Origin: Streptomyces sp. YPW6
GTDB lineage: Bacteria > Actinomycetota > Actinomycetes > Streptomycetales > Streptomycetaceae
Assembly: GCF_018866325.1 (NCBI RefSeq)
Contig: NZ_CP076457.1
Coordinates: 7,537,001 to 7,601,000 of the forward strand
Length of the DNA: 64,000 bases
Direction of reading: 5' to 3'
The notes below the pieces were generated by a model. It searched no databases. It was not told where the DNA came from and saw nothing but the letters and a program-made list of their open reading frames with translations. Shown here in pieces: positions 28,153 to 36,590 of the stretch. Each line of letters starts with the position of its first letter. Positions within the stretch are counted from its first letter, which is position 1. The translations under genes were made by a program, and so were the position numbers.

Positions 28153-31100
28153 GTGCCTGTGATCCGGACTCGAGCGTTGACGGCCGGCTACGTACTCCTC
28201 GTGGCCGGCCTCACTACGGGTTGCCTGACGTGGTCCGCCGCCTACGCCCCCCTGTGGGCCCTGATCGGTGTGTCCGGTGCGGCGGCCGTCCTGGTGGGCG
28301 TGCGGGTCAACCGGCCCGCATGCCGCTGGCCGTGGTGGGTCCTCGCCGCCGCCCTCCTCTTCTTCGCCGCGGGCGACACCTACTACAACGTGATGGAGGC
28401 GTACTTCTCCGCGTCGAACCCCTTCCCGTCCCCGGCCGACGCCTGTTACCTGCTGACCTACCCTCTGTTCACCGCGGGGCTGCTCGGGCTGGTGCGCAAC
28501 CGCATGGCGGGCCGCGACGTACCGGGCCTGCTGGACGCGCTGATCATCACCGCCGGACTGGCCCTTCCGGTCTGGGTCTTCCTGGTGCAGCCGCTCACCC
28601 GGGTCGACGGGCTGACCTGGCAGCAGCGCGTCACCAGCATCGCCTACCCGCTCGGTGACATCCTCGTGCTGGCCCTGCTCGTCCGGCTGCTCACCCTGGG
28701 CTCCGCTCCGCGCCGCAACCGGGCCCTGCACCTCCTGGTGCTCGGCACGCTGACGCTCCTGTGCTTCGACATCGCGTACGGGGTTCTGCAGCTCAACGGG
28801 AACTGGCAGACGGGGACCGTGCTGGACAGCGGCTGGGTGTTCTTCTACACCGCCTGGGGCCTGGCGGCGCTGCATCCGTCCATGGCCGAACTGACCACAC
28901 GGGAGGAGCGGCAGGAATCGCTGCTCCCGCCGACGCGCCGCCTGCTCCTGCTGTCCGGCGCCGTGCTGATCGCCCCCGCGATCCTGCTCGCCGAGGGGCT
29001 GCGCGGCAAGGCCCAGGACGCCTCCGTGATCGCCGCCTTCTCCGGGATCCTGACCCTGCTGGTCATCCTGCGGCTCACCGGCATGGTCACGGCCCACCGG
29101 AAGGCCGTCGCCAGGGAGGTCGCCCTGCGGAACGCGGCCGCCTCCCTGGTCGCCGCGATGAGCGCACAGGAGATCGCCCGGTGCTGCGACCACGCCGTGG
29201 GCGCGCTGTTCGGGGCCCGGCAGCCGCACGCGAGCATGCTGCTGTCGACCGACGACGCCGAGGAGGCCCCGGCCCGTACGAGCCCCGCCACGCCGCCGGC
29301 CGGCCGCTGGCGGGACGCACGGACCGGCCGGGTTCCGCCGGGGCAGCCGGCCGAACTGGCCGGCCCCCGTTCCCGGCTGATGCCGGTCACCCGGCTCGGG
29401 CCGGGCATCAGCGCCGGGCTGGGACACCTGCGCACCGTCCTCGTCTGCCCGACGGCCCGGCCCGACCGTGCGGGTGCGCCGGGCATCCTGCTGACCGCGG
29501 GACCCGCGAAGCGGCTCGAGGAAATGCAAAGCTTCCTGGAGATCCTCGCCTCGCACGCCGGACTGGCGCTGGGACGGATCGCCCTGCGCAGGGAGATCGT
29601 CCGGCAGGAGAGCGAGGCGTACTTCCGCACCCTGGTGCACAACGCCTCGGACGTCATCCTCATCGTCGCGTCCGACAACACCGTCCGCTACGCCAGCCCC
29701 TCCGCCCGGTCCGTGTTCGGCGAGGCCGAGCTGATCGGCGCCCCGCTGGACGAACTGGTGGACGAGCGCGATCGGACCCGGGCGGAGGGGCTCCTGACCA
29801 TGATGGGGAACGGGACCCGGCGAGAGGGGCGGGACCACTGGCACATCCCCAACGGCGGCGACCCCCTGGAAGTGGAGGTGAGCTGCCGCGACCTGCGGCA
29901 GGACCGCACCGTCCGGGGGCTGGTCGTCACCCTGCGGGACGTGACGGAGCAGCGCCAGCTGGAACACGAACTCACCCAGCGGGCGTTCCACGATTCGCTG
30001 ACGGGCCTGCCCAACCGCGTGCTGCTGCTGGAGCGGATCGAACGCGCGCTGCTGCGTGGCCGCCGTCAGCCCGCCCTCACGTGCGTGCTGTTCATCGACC
30101 TCGACGACTTCAAGATCGTCAATGACAGCATGGGCCACGCGGTGGGCGACCAGCTCCTGAACGCGGTGGGCGCCCGGCTCACCGCGACCCTCCGGCGCAC
30201 CGACACCGCCGCGCGCCTGGGCGGCGACGAGTTCGCCGTCCTCATGGAGGGCGCGAGGGAGCCCATCGACGCCGAACTGCTGGCCGCCCAGATCGTCCAG
30301 AGCCTCAGCCGCCCGTTCCGGCTGCCGGACGGCTCGGTGAGCGTGTCGGCGAGTGTGGGCGTGGCGACCGCGATGGACAGCGCGGACAGCGAGGAGCTGC
30401 TGAGCCACTCCGACCTGGCGCTCCGCGCCGCCAAGGCGGCGGGCAAGCGCCAGTGGCGGCGCTTCCAGACCCGGCTGCGGGTCCGCATGATCGAACAGCA
30501 TGACCTGCGGGCGAGCCTGGACTCGGCGATCGTCCGGAAGGAGTTCGCTCTGCGCTACCAGCCCGTCGTGGACCTGGCGGACGGCCGCATCGTCGCCTTC
30601 GAGGCGCTCGCCCGCTGGCCCCACGAGCTGCGCGGTCCGATTCCCCCGCAGCAGTTCATCGCACTCGCCGAGGAGACCGGCCAGATCATGCCGCTGGGCA
30701 GCTGGGTGCTCGGCCGGGCCACCGGCGACATCGCGGCCCTGCAACGGGCGGCCCGGGGCGCCCCGCCCTATGTCAGCGTCAATGTGTCGGCCCGTCAGTT
30801 CCGGGACGCGGACTTCCTCGACGAGGTCGGCGAAGCGCTCGCCACACCCGGGCTCTCTCCCGGGTCGCTGCAGCTGGAACTCACCGAGACGGTCATGCTG
30901 CACTGGGACAGCCAGGTCGCGGAGGTCATGCAGTCCCTCAAGGACCTGGGTGTGCGCATCGCCCTCGACGACTTCGGCACCGGCTTCTCCTCGCTGCGCT
31001 ACCTCAGGGAACTGCCCATCGACGTGCTGAAGATCGACAAGTCGTTCATCGACGACCTCACCACGGATCCTCAGCAGGTGGCGCTGGTGGAGGGCATCGT

Positions 31101-32619
31101 GCACATCGCCGACACGCTGGGCCTCCAGGTGATCGCCGAGGGCATCGAGGACGCCGGACAGCGCGATCTGCTGGCCCGCATGGGCTGCCGGTACGGACAG
31201 GGATACCTCTACGCCCGCCCGATGACCGCCCGGCAGAGTGCCTCACTGCTCCGCCGCCCCAGGAGAAGCCACCGGCCGGAGAGAGGCGGCCGGCCCCGTG
31301 CGGCCGGCCACCGCACCACCCGCGGTCCTGTCGACGATCCGACCGCCGGAGAAAGGAGCAGGCCGATGCCGGACATCACCACCTCGGTCAGGAGGGTCCG
31401 ACGGGACCAGCGCTTGAGCGACCTCGAACACCTCCGGCAGACCAGCCCGATGAGCGACGCGGTCCTCGACGAGGTGCGGGGGCGCCACATCCGGTCCCAG
31501 GACCGGTGGCTGATCGACTTCGCCTCCTGCAACTACCTGGGCTTCGACCGCGATCCGGAGATCATCGCAGCCATCGAGCCCGCCGTGCGGCGCTGGGGCA
31601 CCCACCCGAGCTGGTCGAGGCTGCTCGGCAGCCCGCGGATCTACCCCGAGATCGAGGAACGGCTCGCCGCGCTCCTCGAAGCCCCGGACACCCTGCTGCT
31701 GCCGACCGCGACGCTGATCCACGCCTCGGTGATCCCGGTCCTCGCCGGCACGGGGCACGTGTTCGTCGAGGCGACCGCGCACCGGACCGTCTACGACGGC
31801 TGCGTGGCCGCCCGCGGTCAGGGCGCGACCCTGCAGCGCTTTCGGCAGGACCGGCCGGACCAGCTCGACGAGCAGCTCAGGGCCGTGCCCTCCGGGTCCG
31901 CACGGCTGGTCTGCCTGGACGGCGTGAACAGCATGAGCGGGAACATCCCCGACGTGCCCCGGCTGGCGGCCGTCTGCCGGAACCGGGGCGCCACCCTGTA
32001 CCTCGACGACACGCATGGATTCGGCATCATCGGGGAGCGGCGCGATGACGAGCGGTGTCCGTACGGGGCGCGCGGGAACAGCGTCGTGCGGCACACCGGG
32101 GAGACGTACGACGACATCGTGCTCGTCGGCGGCTTCTCCAAGGCGTACTCGTCGCTGCTGGCCTTTCTGGCGCTCCCCACCTCCCTCAAGGACCTGCTGA
32201 AGGTCGCTGCGGGCCCCTACCTGTACTCCGGGCCGTCACCGACCGCCTCGCTGGCCACCACGCTCGCCGGCCTGGAGGTCAACGAGCTGCGCGGCGACGC
32301 CATCCGCGCCGACGTCCACCGCAAGACGGCCGCGGTGCTCGACCATGTGCACGCCCTCGGCATGGCGACGCCCAACACCGACGGGCTGCCGATCGTCGAG
32401 ATCGTCCTGGCGGACGCGTCGGACCTCGACGCGGTGGCCGGATTCCTCTGGGACAGCGGGATCTACGTCACCCTGGCCGCGTACCCCCTCGTCCCACGCG
32501 ACCGCGTGGGCTTCCGGGTGCAGATCACGGCGCTGAACTCCGACGAGGACATCGACCGGCTCAACACCACCCTGACGGCGCTCTGCGAGCGGTTCGCCGT
32601 CCTGCGGCCGGGGAGCTGA
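28153..32619 (+). CDS. membrane GGDEF-EAL protein in frame with AONS-like PLP enzyme
   Basis: One uninterrupted 1488-codon frame from GTG 28153. Residues 1 to about 320 hold roughly ten membrane helices; about 320-480 a GAF-like region; about 490-600 a PAS domain (EAYFRTLVHNASDVILIV); GGDEF at 690-694 (RLGGDEF) and EAL at 817-819 (FEALARW), both canonical, so it could make and break c-di-GMP. After about 1035 comes an Arg/Pro-rich linker, then from 1072 an alpha-oxoamine-synthase-like domain with NYLGF, DDTHGFG and Schiff-base Lys1330 (GGFSKAYSS). The linker contains a hairpin and a good ribosome site before ATG 31366, so the enzyme may also be made separately. The membrane half resembles streptomycete RmdB-type proteins. 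Confidence 0.8.
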   Translation: MPVIRTRALTAGYVLLVAGLTTGCLTWSAAYAPLWALIGVSGAAAVLVGVRVNRPACRWPWWVLAAALLFFAAGDTYYNVMEAYFSASNPFPSPADACYLLTYPLFTAGLLGLVRNRMAGRDVPGLLDALIITAGLALPVWVFLVQPLTRVDGLTWQQRVTSIAYPLGDILVLALLVRLLTLGSAPRRNRALHLLVLGTLTLLCFDIAYGVLQLNGNWQTGTVLDSGWVFFYTAWGLAALHPSMAELTTREERQESLLPPTRRLLLLSGAVLIAPAILLAEGLRGKAQDASVIAAFSGILTLLVILRLTGMVTAHRKAVAREVALRNAAASLVAAMSAQEIARCCDHAVGALFGARQPHASMLLSTDDAEEAPARTSPATPPAGRWRDARTGRVPPGQPAELAGPRSRLMPVTRLGPGISAGLGHLRTVLVCPTARPDRAGAPGILLTAGPAKRLEEMQSFLEILASHAGLALGRIALRREIVRQESEAYFRTLVHNASDVILIVASDNTVRYASPSARSVFGEAELIGAPLDELVDERDRTRAEGLLTMMGNGTRREGRDHWHIPNGGDPLEVEVSCRDLRQDRTVRGLVVTLRDVTEQRQLEHELTQRAFHDSLTGLPNRVLLLERIERALLRGRRQPALTCVLFIDLDDFKIVNDSMGHAVGDQLLNAVGARLTATLRRTDTAARLGGDEFAVLMEGAREPIDAELLAAQIVQSLSRPFRLPDGSVSVSASVGVATAMDSADSEELLSHSDLALRAAKAAGKRQWRRFQTRLRVRMIEQHDLRASLDSAIVRKEFALRYQPVVDLADGRIVAFEALARWPHELRGPIPPQQFIALAEETGQIMPLGSWVLGRATGDIAALQRAARGAPPYVSVNVSARQFRDADFLDEVGEALATPGLSPGSLQLELTETVMLHWDSQVAEVMQSLKDLGVRIALDDFGTGFSSLRYLRELPIDVLKIDKSFIDDLTTDPQQVALVEGIVHIADTLGLQVIAEGIEDAGQRDLLARMGCRYGQGYLYARPMTARQSASLLRRPRRSHRPERGGRPRAAGHRTTRGPVDDPTAGERSRPMPDITTSVRRVRRDQRLSDLEHLRQTSPMSDAVLDEVRGRHIRSQDRWLIDFASCNYLGFDRDPEIIAAIEPAVRRWGTHPSWSRLLGSPRIYPEIEERLAALLEAPDTLLLPTATLIHASVIPVLAGTGHVFVEATAHRTVYDGCVAARGQGATLQRFRQDRPDQLDEQLRAVPSGSARLVCLDGVNSMSGNIPDVPRLAAVCRNRGATLYLDDTHGFGIIGERRDDERCPYGARGNSVVRHTGETYDDIVLVGGFSKAYSSLLAFLALPTSLKDLLKVAAGPYLYSGPSPTASLATTLAGLEVNELRGDAIRADVHRKTAAVLDHVHALGMATPNTDGLPIVEIVLADASDLDAVAGFLWDSGIYVTLAAYPLVPRDRVGFRVQITALNSDEDIDRLNTTLTALCERFAVLRPGS
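31288..31309 (+). other. hairpin inside the fusion linker
   Basis: GGCCGGCC (31288-31295) pairs with GGCCGGCC (31302-31309) around a six-base loop, right after the EAL domain. It looks like a former terminator or attenuator and supports the idea that the linker was once intergenic. Confidence 0.5.
31352..31368 (+). promoter_or_regulatory. internal ribosome site and ATG for AONS-like enzyme
   Basis: AAAGGAG (31352-31358), a seven-base spacer and ATG (31366-31368), in frame with the upstream GGDEF-EAL frame. It allows separate initiation of the PLP enzyme. Confidence 0.65.
31366..32619 (+). CDS. AONS/KBL-like PLP enzyme (internal start of the fused frame)
   Basis: Alternative 417-residue product from the internal ATG. 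It is a fold-type I PLP enzyme of the alpha-oxoamine synthase group (8-amino-7-oxononanoate synthase, 2-amino-3-ketobutyrate ligase, CqsA), which condense an acyl-CoA with an amino acid and release CO2. Seen: FASCNYLGFDRDPEI, SRLLG, TAHRTVYDG (His stacking on PLP), DDTHGFG (Asp/His contacting PLP) and GGFSKAYSS with Lys259. No other biotin gene is nearby, so biotin synthesis is unlikely; a signal or tailoring ketone is possible. The following methyltransferase gene starts six bases after the stop. Confidence 0.6.
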   Translation: MPDITTSVRRVRRDQRLSDLEHLRQTSPMSDAVLDEVRGRHIRSQDRWLIDFASCNYLGFDRDPEIIAAIEPAVRRWGTHPSWSRLLGSPRIYPEIEERLAALLEAPDTLLLPTATLIHASVIPVLAGTGHVFVEATAHRTVYDGCVAARGQGATLQRFRQDRPDQLDEQLRAVPSGSARLVCLDGVNSMSGNIPDVPRLAAVCRNRGATLYLDDTHGFGIIGERRDDERCPYGARGNSVVRHTGETYDDIVLVGGFSKAYSSLLAFLALPTSLKDLLKVAAGPYLYSGPSPTASLATTLAGLEVNELRGDAIRADVHRKTAAVLDHVHALGMATPNTDGLPIVEIVLADASDLDAVAGFLWDSGIYVTLAAYPLVPRDRVGFRVQITALNSDEDIDRLNTTLTALCERFAVLRPGS

Positions 32620-32625
32620 GCGCAC

Positions 32626-33384
32626 ATGCCGGGCCAGGTGACCCGCAACGACGACGTCGACTGGGACCGGTGGCCGGTCCAGGACTACCTCGCGGAGAAC
32701 TACCGCGACCTGCACCCGTCCGACGCGGCCGTCATCGCGCACCACAGCGCGGTCTACCGCCGCATCCGGAAGGGCGGTGCCGCCCGTTCGGTCGAGTTCG
32801 GGGCGGGGCCGAACCTCTACCCCCTCCTGCTCGCCTCCGCCGCGAGCCGCCGGATCGACGCGGTCGAGGCGAGCGCCGCCGGAGTCCGCTACCTGCTCGG
32901 GCAGATCGCCCGCGGGCCCGACGCCAGCTGGGAGCCGTTCCACGCCCTGTGCCGGGAGCTGAACCCCGATGTGCCCCCGACGCCGCAGGAGTCGCTCTCC
33001 GCCGTCCGCGTCGTCCACGCGGACGTACGAAGCCTGGAACCCGGCACCTACGACATCGCGTCCATGAACTTCGTCGCCGAGGGGGTCACCGAGGACTTCA
33101 CCGAGTTCGCCGACTTCTGCGGGCGTTTCGCTCGGTCCGCGCGGCCCGGCGGGCTGCTCGTCGCGGCCTTCATGGAGAACATGCCGACCTACCGCATCGG
33201 CCCGGCGTCGCGATGGCCCGGCTGCCCGGTCGACAGCTCGGTGGTCACCGAGGTCTTCGCACCGCTGACGGACGACCTGCGGGTCACCCGGACGGGCCCC
33301 GATCCCAGCCTGCCGGACTACGGCGACTCCGGCATGGTGCTGCTGTCCGCCGTCCGGCGCGCGCCTGCGGGCCCGCCCCGGTGA
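32626..33384 (+). CDS. SAM-dependent methyltransferase, NNMT/PNMT-like
   Basis: A 252-residue class I methyltransferase. WPVQDYLAENYRDLHPSDA and HHSAVYRRI near the N-terminus, SAM-binding SVEFGAGPNLYPLLLA, and a C-terminal FMENMPTYRIGP resemble small-molecule N-methyltransferases of the NNMT/PNMT/TEMT type and an actinobacterial family that I recall as SCO2525-like. It starts six bases after the AONS-like gene, so the two are probably co-translated and may act in sequence, for example methylating an amine made by the PLP enzyme. Substrate unknown. Confidence 0.75.
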   Translation: MPGQVTRNDDVDWDRWPVQDYLAENYRDLHPSDAAVIAHHSAVYRRIRKGGAARSVEFGAGPNLYPLLLASAASRRIDAVEASAAGVRYLLGQIARGPDASWEPFHALCRELNPDVPPTPQESLSAVRVVHADVRSLEPGTYDIASMNFVAEGVTEDFTEFADFCGRFARSARPGGLLVAAFMENMPTYRIGPASRWPGCPVDSSVVTEVFAPLTDDLRVTRTGPDPSLPDYGDSGMVLLSAVRRAPAGPPR

Positions 33385-33433
33385 CCCGCGGGGACGACGG
33401 ACCGCGCGTACGGGGTCGCCTCCGCGCACCGTG

Positions 33434-33453
33434 AGCCCCCCGTCCCCGGGGCT
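33434..33453 (+). terminator. possible terminator of the polysaccharide operon
   Basis: AGCCCC (33434-33439) pairs with GGGGCT (33448-33453), about 50 bases after the methyltransferase stop. Short stem, no U-tract. Confidence 0.35.
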
Positions 33454-33510
33454 GAGCCGGAAGGAGTCCCGCCCCTTGACCCCGGGCTCCGGCCCGCCCA
33501 GGATCACGCC

Positions 33511-35016
33511 ATGACCGGTGTACGCAGCAGCACAGTCGACGCCGTCCTCACCCGCAGCGCCCGGCGCACCCCCGGCCGGACCGCCGTACGGTACGCCGAC
33601 CGGGTGTGGACCTACCGTTCCCTGGACGTGGCCGTGTCCACGGCCGCCGCCGTCCTCACCGAGGAGCACGGACTCGTCCCCGGCGACCGGGTGGCGGCCT
33701 ACGCGCACAACTCGGACGCGTACCTGATCGGCTTCCTCGCCTGTGCCCGGGCCGGCCTCGTCCACGTGCCCGTCAACCAGAACCTGACCGGTGACGACCT
33801 GGTCTACCTCCTCGACCAGTCCGGCTCCTCCCTCGTGCTCACCGACCCGGACCTCGCCGGGCGGCTCCCCGCCGGCCGCAGCGTACGCGTCCTGCGGGAT
33901 GCTCCCGGCTCACTGCTCGACGCCCTGGAGGCGGAACGGCCCTTCACCGCCGGGCGTCCGCCCGCTGCCGACGACCTCGCGCAGTTGCTGTACACCTCCG
34001 GCACCACCGCCCTGCCCAAGGGCGCGATGATGACGCACGGAGCCCTCGTCCACGCGTACGTCAGCGCGATCACCGCGCTCGGCCTCGCCGCGGACGACCG
34101 GCCCGTGCACTCCCTGCCGCTCTACCACTCGGCGCAGATGCATGTGTTCCTGCTGCCCTATCTGGCGGTGGGAGCGGAGAACACCATCCTGGACGCGCCG
34201 GACCCCGTCCGCGTCTTCGACCTCGTCGAAGCGGGCCTGGCCGACAGCCTGTTCGCGCCGCCGACCGTCTGGATCAAGCTCGCCGACCACCCCCAGTTCG
34301 CCACCCGCGACCTCGGCGGACTGCGGAAGGCGTTCTACGGGGCCTCGATCATGCCCGTGCCCGTCCTGGAGCGACTGCGCGAACGGCTGCCCCGCCTGGC
34401 GTTCTTCAACTGCTTCGGGCAGAGCGAGATCGGCCCGCTGGCCACCGTCCTGGGCCCCGACGAGCACGAGGGCCGCATGGACTCCTGCGGCCGACCGGTC
34501 CTCTTCGTGGAGGCCCGGGTCGTCGACGAGCGGGGCGCGGACGTCCCCGACGGCACCCCCGGCGAGGTCGTCTACCGGTCGCCCCAACTGTGCTCCGGCT
34601 ACTGGGAGAAGCCCGAGGAGACCGCCGAGGCCTTCCGCGACGGCTGGTTCCGCTCCGGAGACCTCGCCGTCCGCGATGCCGAGGGGTTCTACACGGTCGT
34701 CGACCGGGTCAAGGACGTCATCAACTCCGGCGGAGTCCTCGTCGCCTCCCGGCAGGTCGAGGACGCTCTCTACACCCACCCCGCCGTCGCCGAAGCAGCG
34801 GTCGTCGGCCTCCCCGACGACCGCTGGATCGAGGCCGTCATCGCTGTCGTCGTCCGGCGCGCCGAGGCCAGCGTCGACGAGGCCGAACTCATCGCCCATG
34901 CCCGCGAGAAGCTCACCGCCTTCAAAGCGCCCAAGCGTGTGGTGTTCGTCGACGGACTGCCCCGCAACGCCAGCGGGAAGATCCTCAAGCGGCGGCTGCG
35001 GGACGAGCTCGGCTGA
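33511..35016 (+). CDS. acyl-CoA ligase (AMP-forming)
   Basis: A 501-residue ANL-superfamily CoA ligase. Motifs: LLYTSGTTALPKGAMMTHG (P-loop), CFGQSEIGP, GYWEKPEETAEAF, SGDLAVRDAEGFYTVVDRVKD and C-terminal NASGKILKRRLRDEL with the catalytic Lys. It resembles medium/long-chain or aryl-acid ligases of catabolic clusters. It stands between the polysaccharide operon and a converging phenylacetate-CoA ligase gene. The acid it activates is not evident. Confidence 0.85.
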   Translation: MTGVRSSTVDAVLTRSARRTPGRTAVRYADRVWTYRSLDVAVSTAAAVLTEEHGLVPGDRVAAYAHNSDAYLIGFLACARAGLVHVPVNQNLTGDDLVYLLDQSGSSLVLTDPDLAGRLPAGRSVRVLRDAPGSLLDALEAERPFTAGRPPAADDLAQLLYTSGTTALPKGAMMTHGALVHAYVSAITALGLAADDRPVHSLPLYHSAQMHVFLLPYLAVGAENTILDAPDPVRVFDLVEAGLADSLFAPPTVWIKLADHPQFATRDLGGLRKAFYGASIMPVPVLERLRERLPRLAFFNCFGQSEIGPLATVLGPDEHEGRMDSCGRPVLFVEARVVDERGADVPDGTPGEVVYRSPQLCSGYWEKPEETAEAFRDGWFRSGDLAVRDAEGFYTVVDRVKDVINSGGVLVASRQVEDALYTHPAVAEAAVVGLPDDRWIEAVIAVVVRRAEASVDEAELIAHAREKLTAFKAPKRVVFVDGLPRNASGKILKRRLRDELG

Positions 35017-35124
35017 AATCCGCCCCCGCGGCCGCCCCGCCGCCCCGGGTGCCTTCCCGGCGGCCGCCCGCACCGGGCGTGCGGACGCCGTGCCGGAGCG
35101 AACCCCGCCGCACGGCGACGCCGT

Positions 35125-36420
35125 TCACGCCGTGCCCGGCTCCCGCAGGTCCACGATCCGCCGGATCTTGCCCACCGAGCGCTCCAGCGTCCGCGGGTCC
35201 ACGACCTCGACGTTCACCGACACCCCGACGCCGTCCTTGACCGCCGCCGCGACGGCCCGCGCCGCCTTCTCCCGCTCGTCGACCGTCGCGTCCGCCCGTG
35301 CCTCCACGAGAATCGTCAGCGCGTCCAGCCGCCCGTCCCGGGTCAGCCGCAGCTGGAAGTGCGGGGCGACGGCGGGCGTGCGGAGCACGATCTCCTCGAT
35401 CTGCGTGGGGAAGAGGTTCACCCCGCGCAGGATCACCATGTCGTCGCTGCGGCCGGTGACCTTCTCCATCCGCCGGAACGTCCGCGCCGTTCCCGGCAGC
35501 AGCCGAGTCAGGTCCCGGGTCCGGTAGCGGATCACCGGCATCGCCTCCTTGGTCAGCGAGGTGAAGACCAGCTCTCCCTCCTCGCCGTCGGGAAGCACCT
35601 CACCCGTGAACGGGTCGACGATCTCCGGGTAGAAGTGGTCCTCCCAGATGTGCAGCCCGTCCTTCGTCTCCACGCACTCCTGCGCCACCCCCGGGCCCAT
35701 CACCTCCGAGAGCCCGTAGATGTCCACCGCGTCGATCGCGAACCGGTCCTCGATCTCCGCGCGCATCCCCTCGGTCCACGGCTCCGCGCCGAAGATCCCC
35801 ACCTTCAGGGAGGTCGACCGCGGATCGACGCCCTGCCGCTCGAACTCGTCCAGCAGCGTCAGCATGTACGACGGCGTGATCATGATGATCTCGGGCCGGA
35901 AGTCCTGGATCAGCTGCACCTGCCGCGCGGTCATGCCCCCGGAGGCCGGGACGACCGTGCAGCCGAGCCGCTCCGCCCCGTAGTGCGCGCCGAGGCCGCC
36001 GGTGAACAGCCCGTACCCGTACGCCACATGCACCTTGTGGCCGGGCCGTCCGCCCGCCGCGCGGATCGACCGGGCCACCACGTCCGCCCAGGTGTCCAGA
36101 TCCCGTTCGGTGTACCCGACGACGGTCGGGCGCCCCGTCGTGCCGCTGGAGGCGTGGATCCGGCGCACCTCGTGCTCCGGCACGGCGAACATCCCGAAGG
36201 GGTAGTTGTCCCGCAGATCCGTCTTCGCGGTGAACGGGAAGCGGGCCAGGTCCGCGAGCGTCCGGCAGTCCTCGGGCTTCAGCCCGGCCCGGTCGAAAGC
36301 GTCCCGGTAGAAGGGGACGTTGTCGTACGCGTGCCGCAGTGTGGTCCGCAGCCGCTCCCGTTGCAGAGCCTCCAGCCCGCTCCGGTCCAGCCGTTCCGCC
36401 GCGTCCAGCATGGCCGTCAT
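35125..36420 (-). CDS. paaK: phenylacetate-CoA ligase
   Basis: A 431-residue AMP-forming ligase converting phenylacetate to phenylacetyl-CoA, the first step of the paa pathway. Family features: LRHAYDNVPFYRDAFDRAGL near the N-terminus, the P-loop IHASSGTTGRPTVVGYT, FGAEPWTEGMR, YGLSEVMGPGVAQEC and RGVNLFPTQIEEIVL. Length matches PaaK (about 430). GAGGAAGGGG precedes the ATG. The other paa genes are not in the window, so this may be a second copy or the edge of a split set. A TetR-type palindrome overlaps its promoter. Confidence 0.92.
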   Translation of the reverse strand: MTAMLDAAERLDRSGLEALQRERLRTTLRHAYDNVPFYRDAFDRAGLKPEDCRTLADLARFPFTAKTDLRDNYPFGMFAVPEHEVRRIHASSGTTGRPTVVGYTERDLDTWADVVARSIRAAGGRPGHKVHVAYGYGLFTGGLGAHYGAERLGCTVVPASGGMTARQVQLIQDFRPEIIMITPSYMLTLLDEFERQGVDPRSTSLKVGIFGAEPWTEGMRAEIEDRFAIDAVDIYGLSEVMGPGVAQECVETKDGLHIWEDHFYPEIVDPFTGEVLPDGEEGELVFTSLTKEAMPVIRYRTRDLTRLLPGTARTFRRMEKVTGRSDDMVILRGVNLFPTQIEEIVLRTPAVAPHFQLRLTRDGRLDALTILVEARADATVDEREKAARAVAAAVKDGVGVSVNVEVVDPRTLERSVGKIRRIVDLREPGTA

Positions 36421-36447
36421 CAGGACCCCTTCCTCTCCCGAACCGGG

Positions 36448-36465
36448 CGACCGATCATTCGGTCG
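36448..36465. promoter_or_regulatory. PaaR-like palindromic operator upstream of paaK
   Basis: CGACCGATCATTCGGTCG: perfect 7-bp arms (CGACCGA/TCGGTCG) with a 4-base spacer, 28 bases upstream of the paaK ATG. The ACCG-N6-CGGT core agrees with TetR-family PaaR sites as I recall them. Confidence 0.55.
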
Positions 36466-36590
36466 ATCATCCTGGGAGCAGTAATTCAGGCGGCCGGGGG
36501 TGCTGGCAAGAGGCGGGCGCCCCGCGGAGCGGATCAGCCCGCGGCGAAGTCCCCTGGGCCCGTTCGCGGCTTCCTGTTTGGATGGGACGT

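Noticed and set aside
28132..31104. 990-codon leftward frame opposite the GGDEF-EAL gene
   Set aside because: Product is His/Gln/Arg-rich low-complexity sequence; the plus strand holds a complete multi-domain protein.
31366..32619. bioF (biotin synthesis)
   Set aside because: It belongs to the same superfamily, but no other bio gene is nearby and the PLP-site motifs (DDTHGFG rather than DEAHGTG) diverge.
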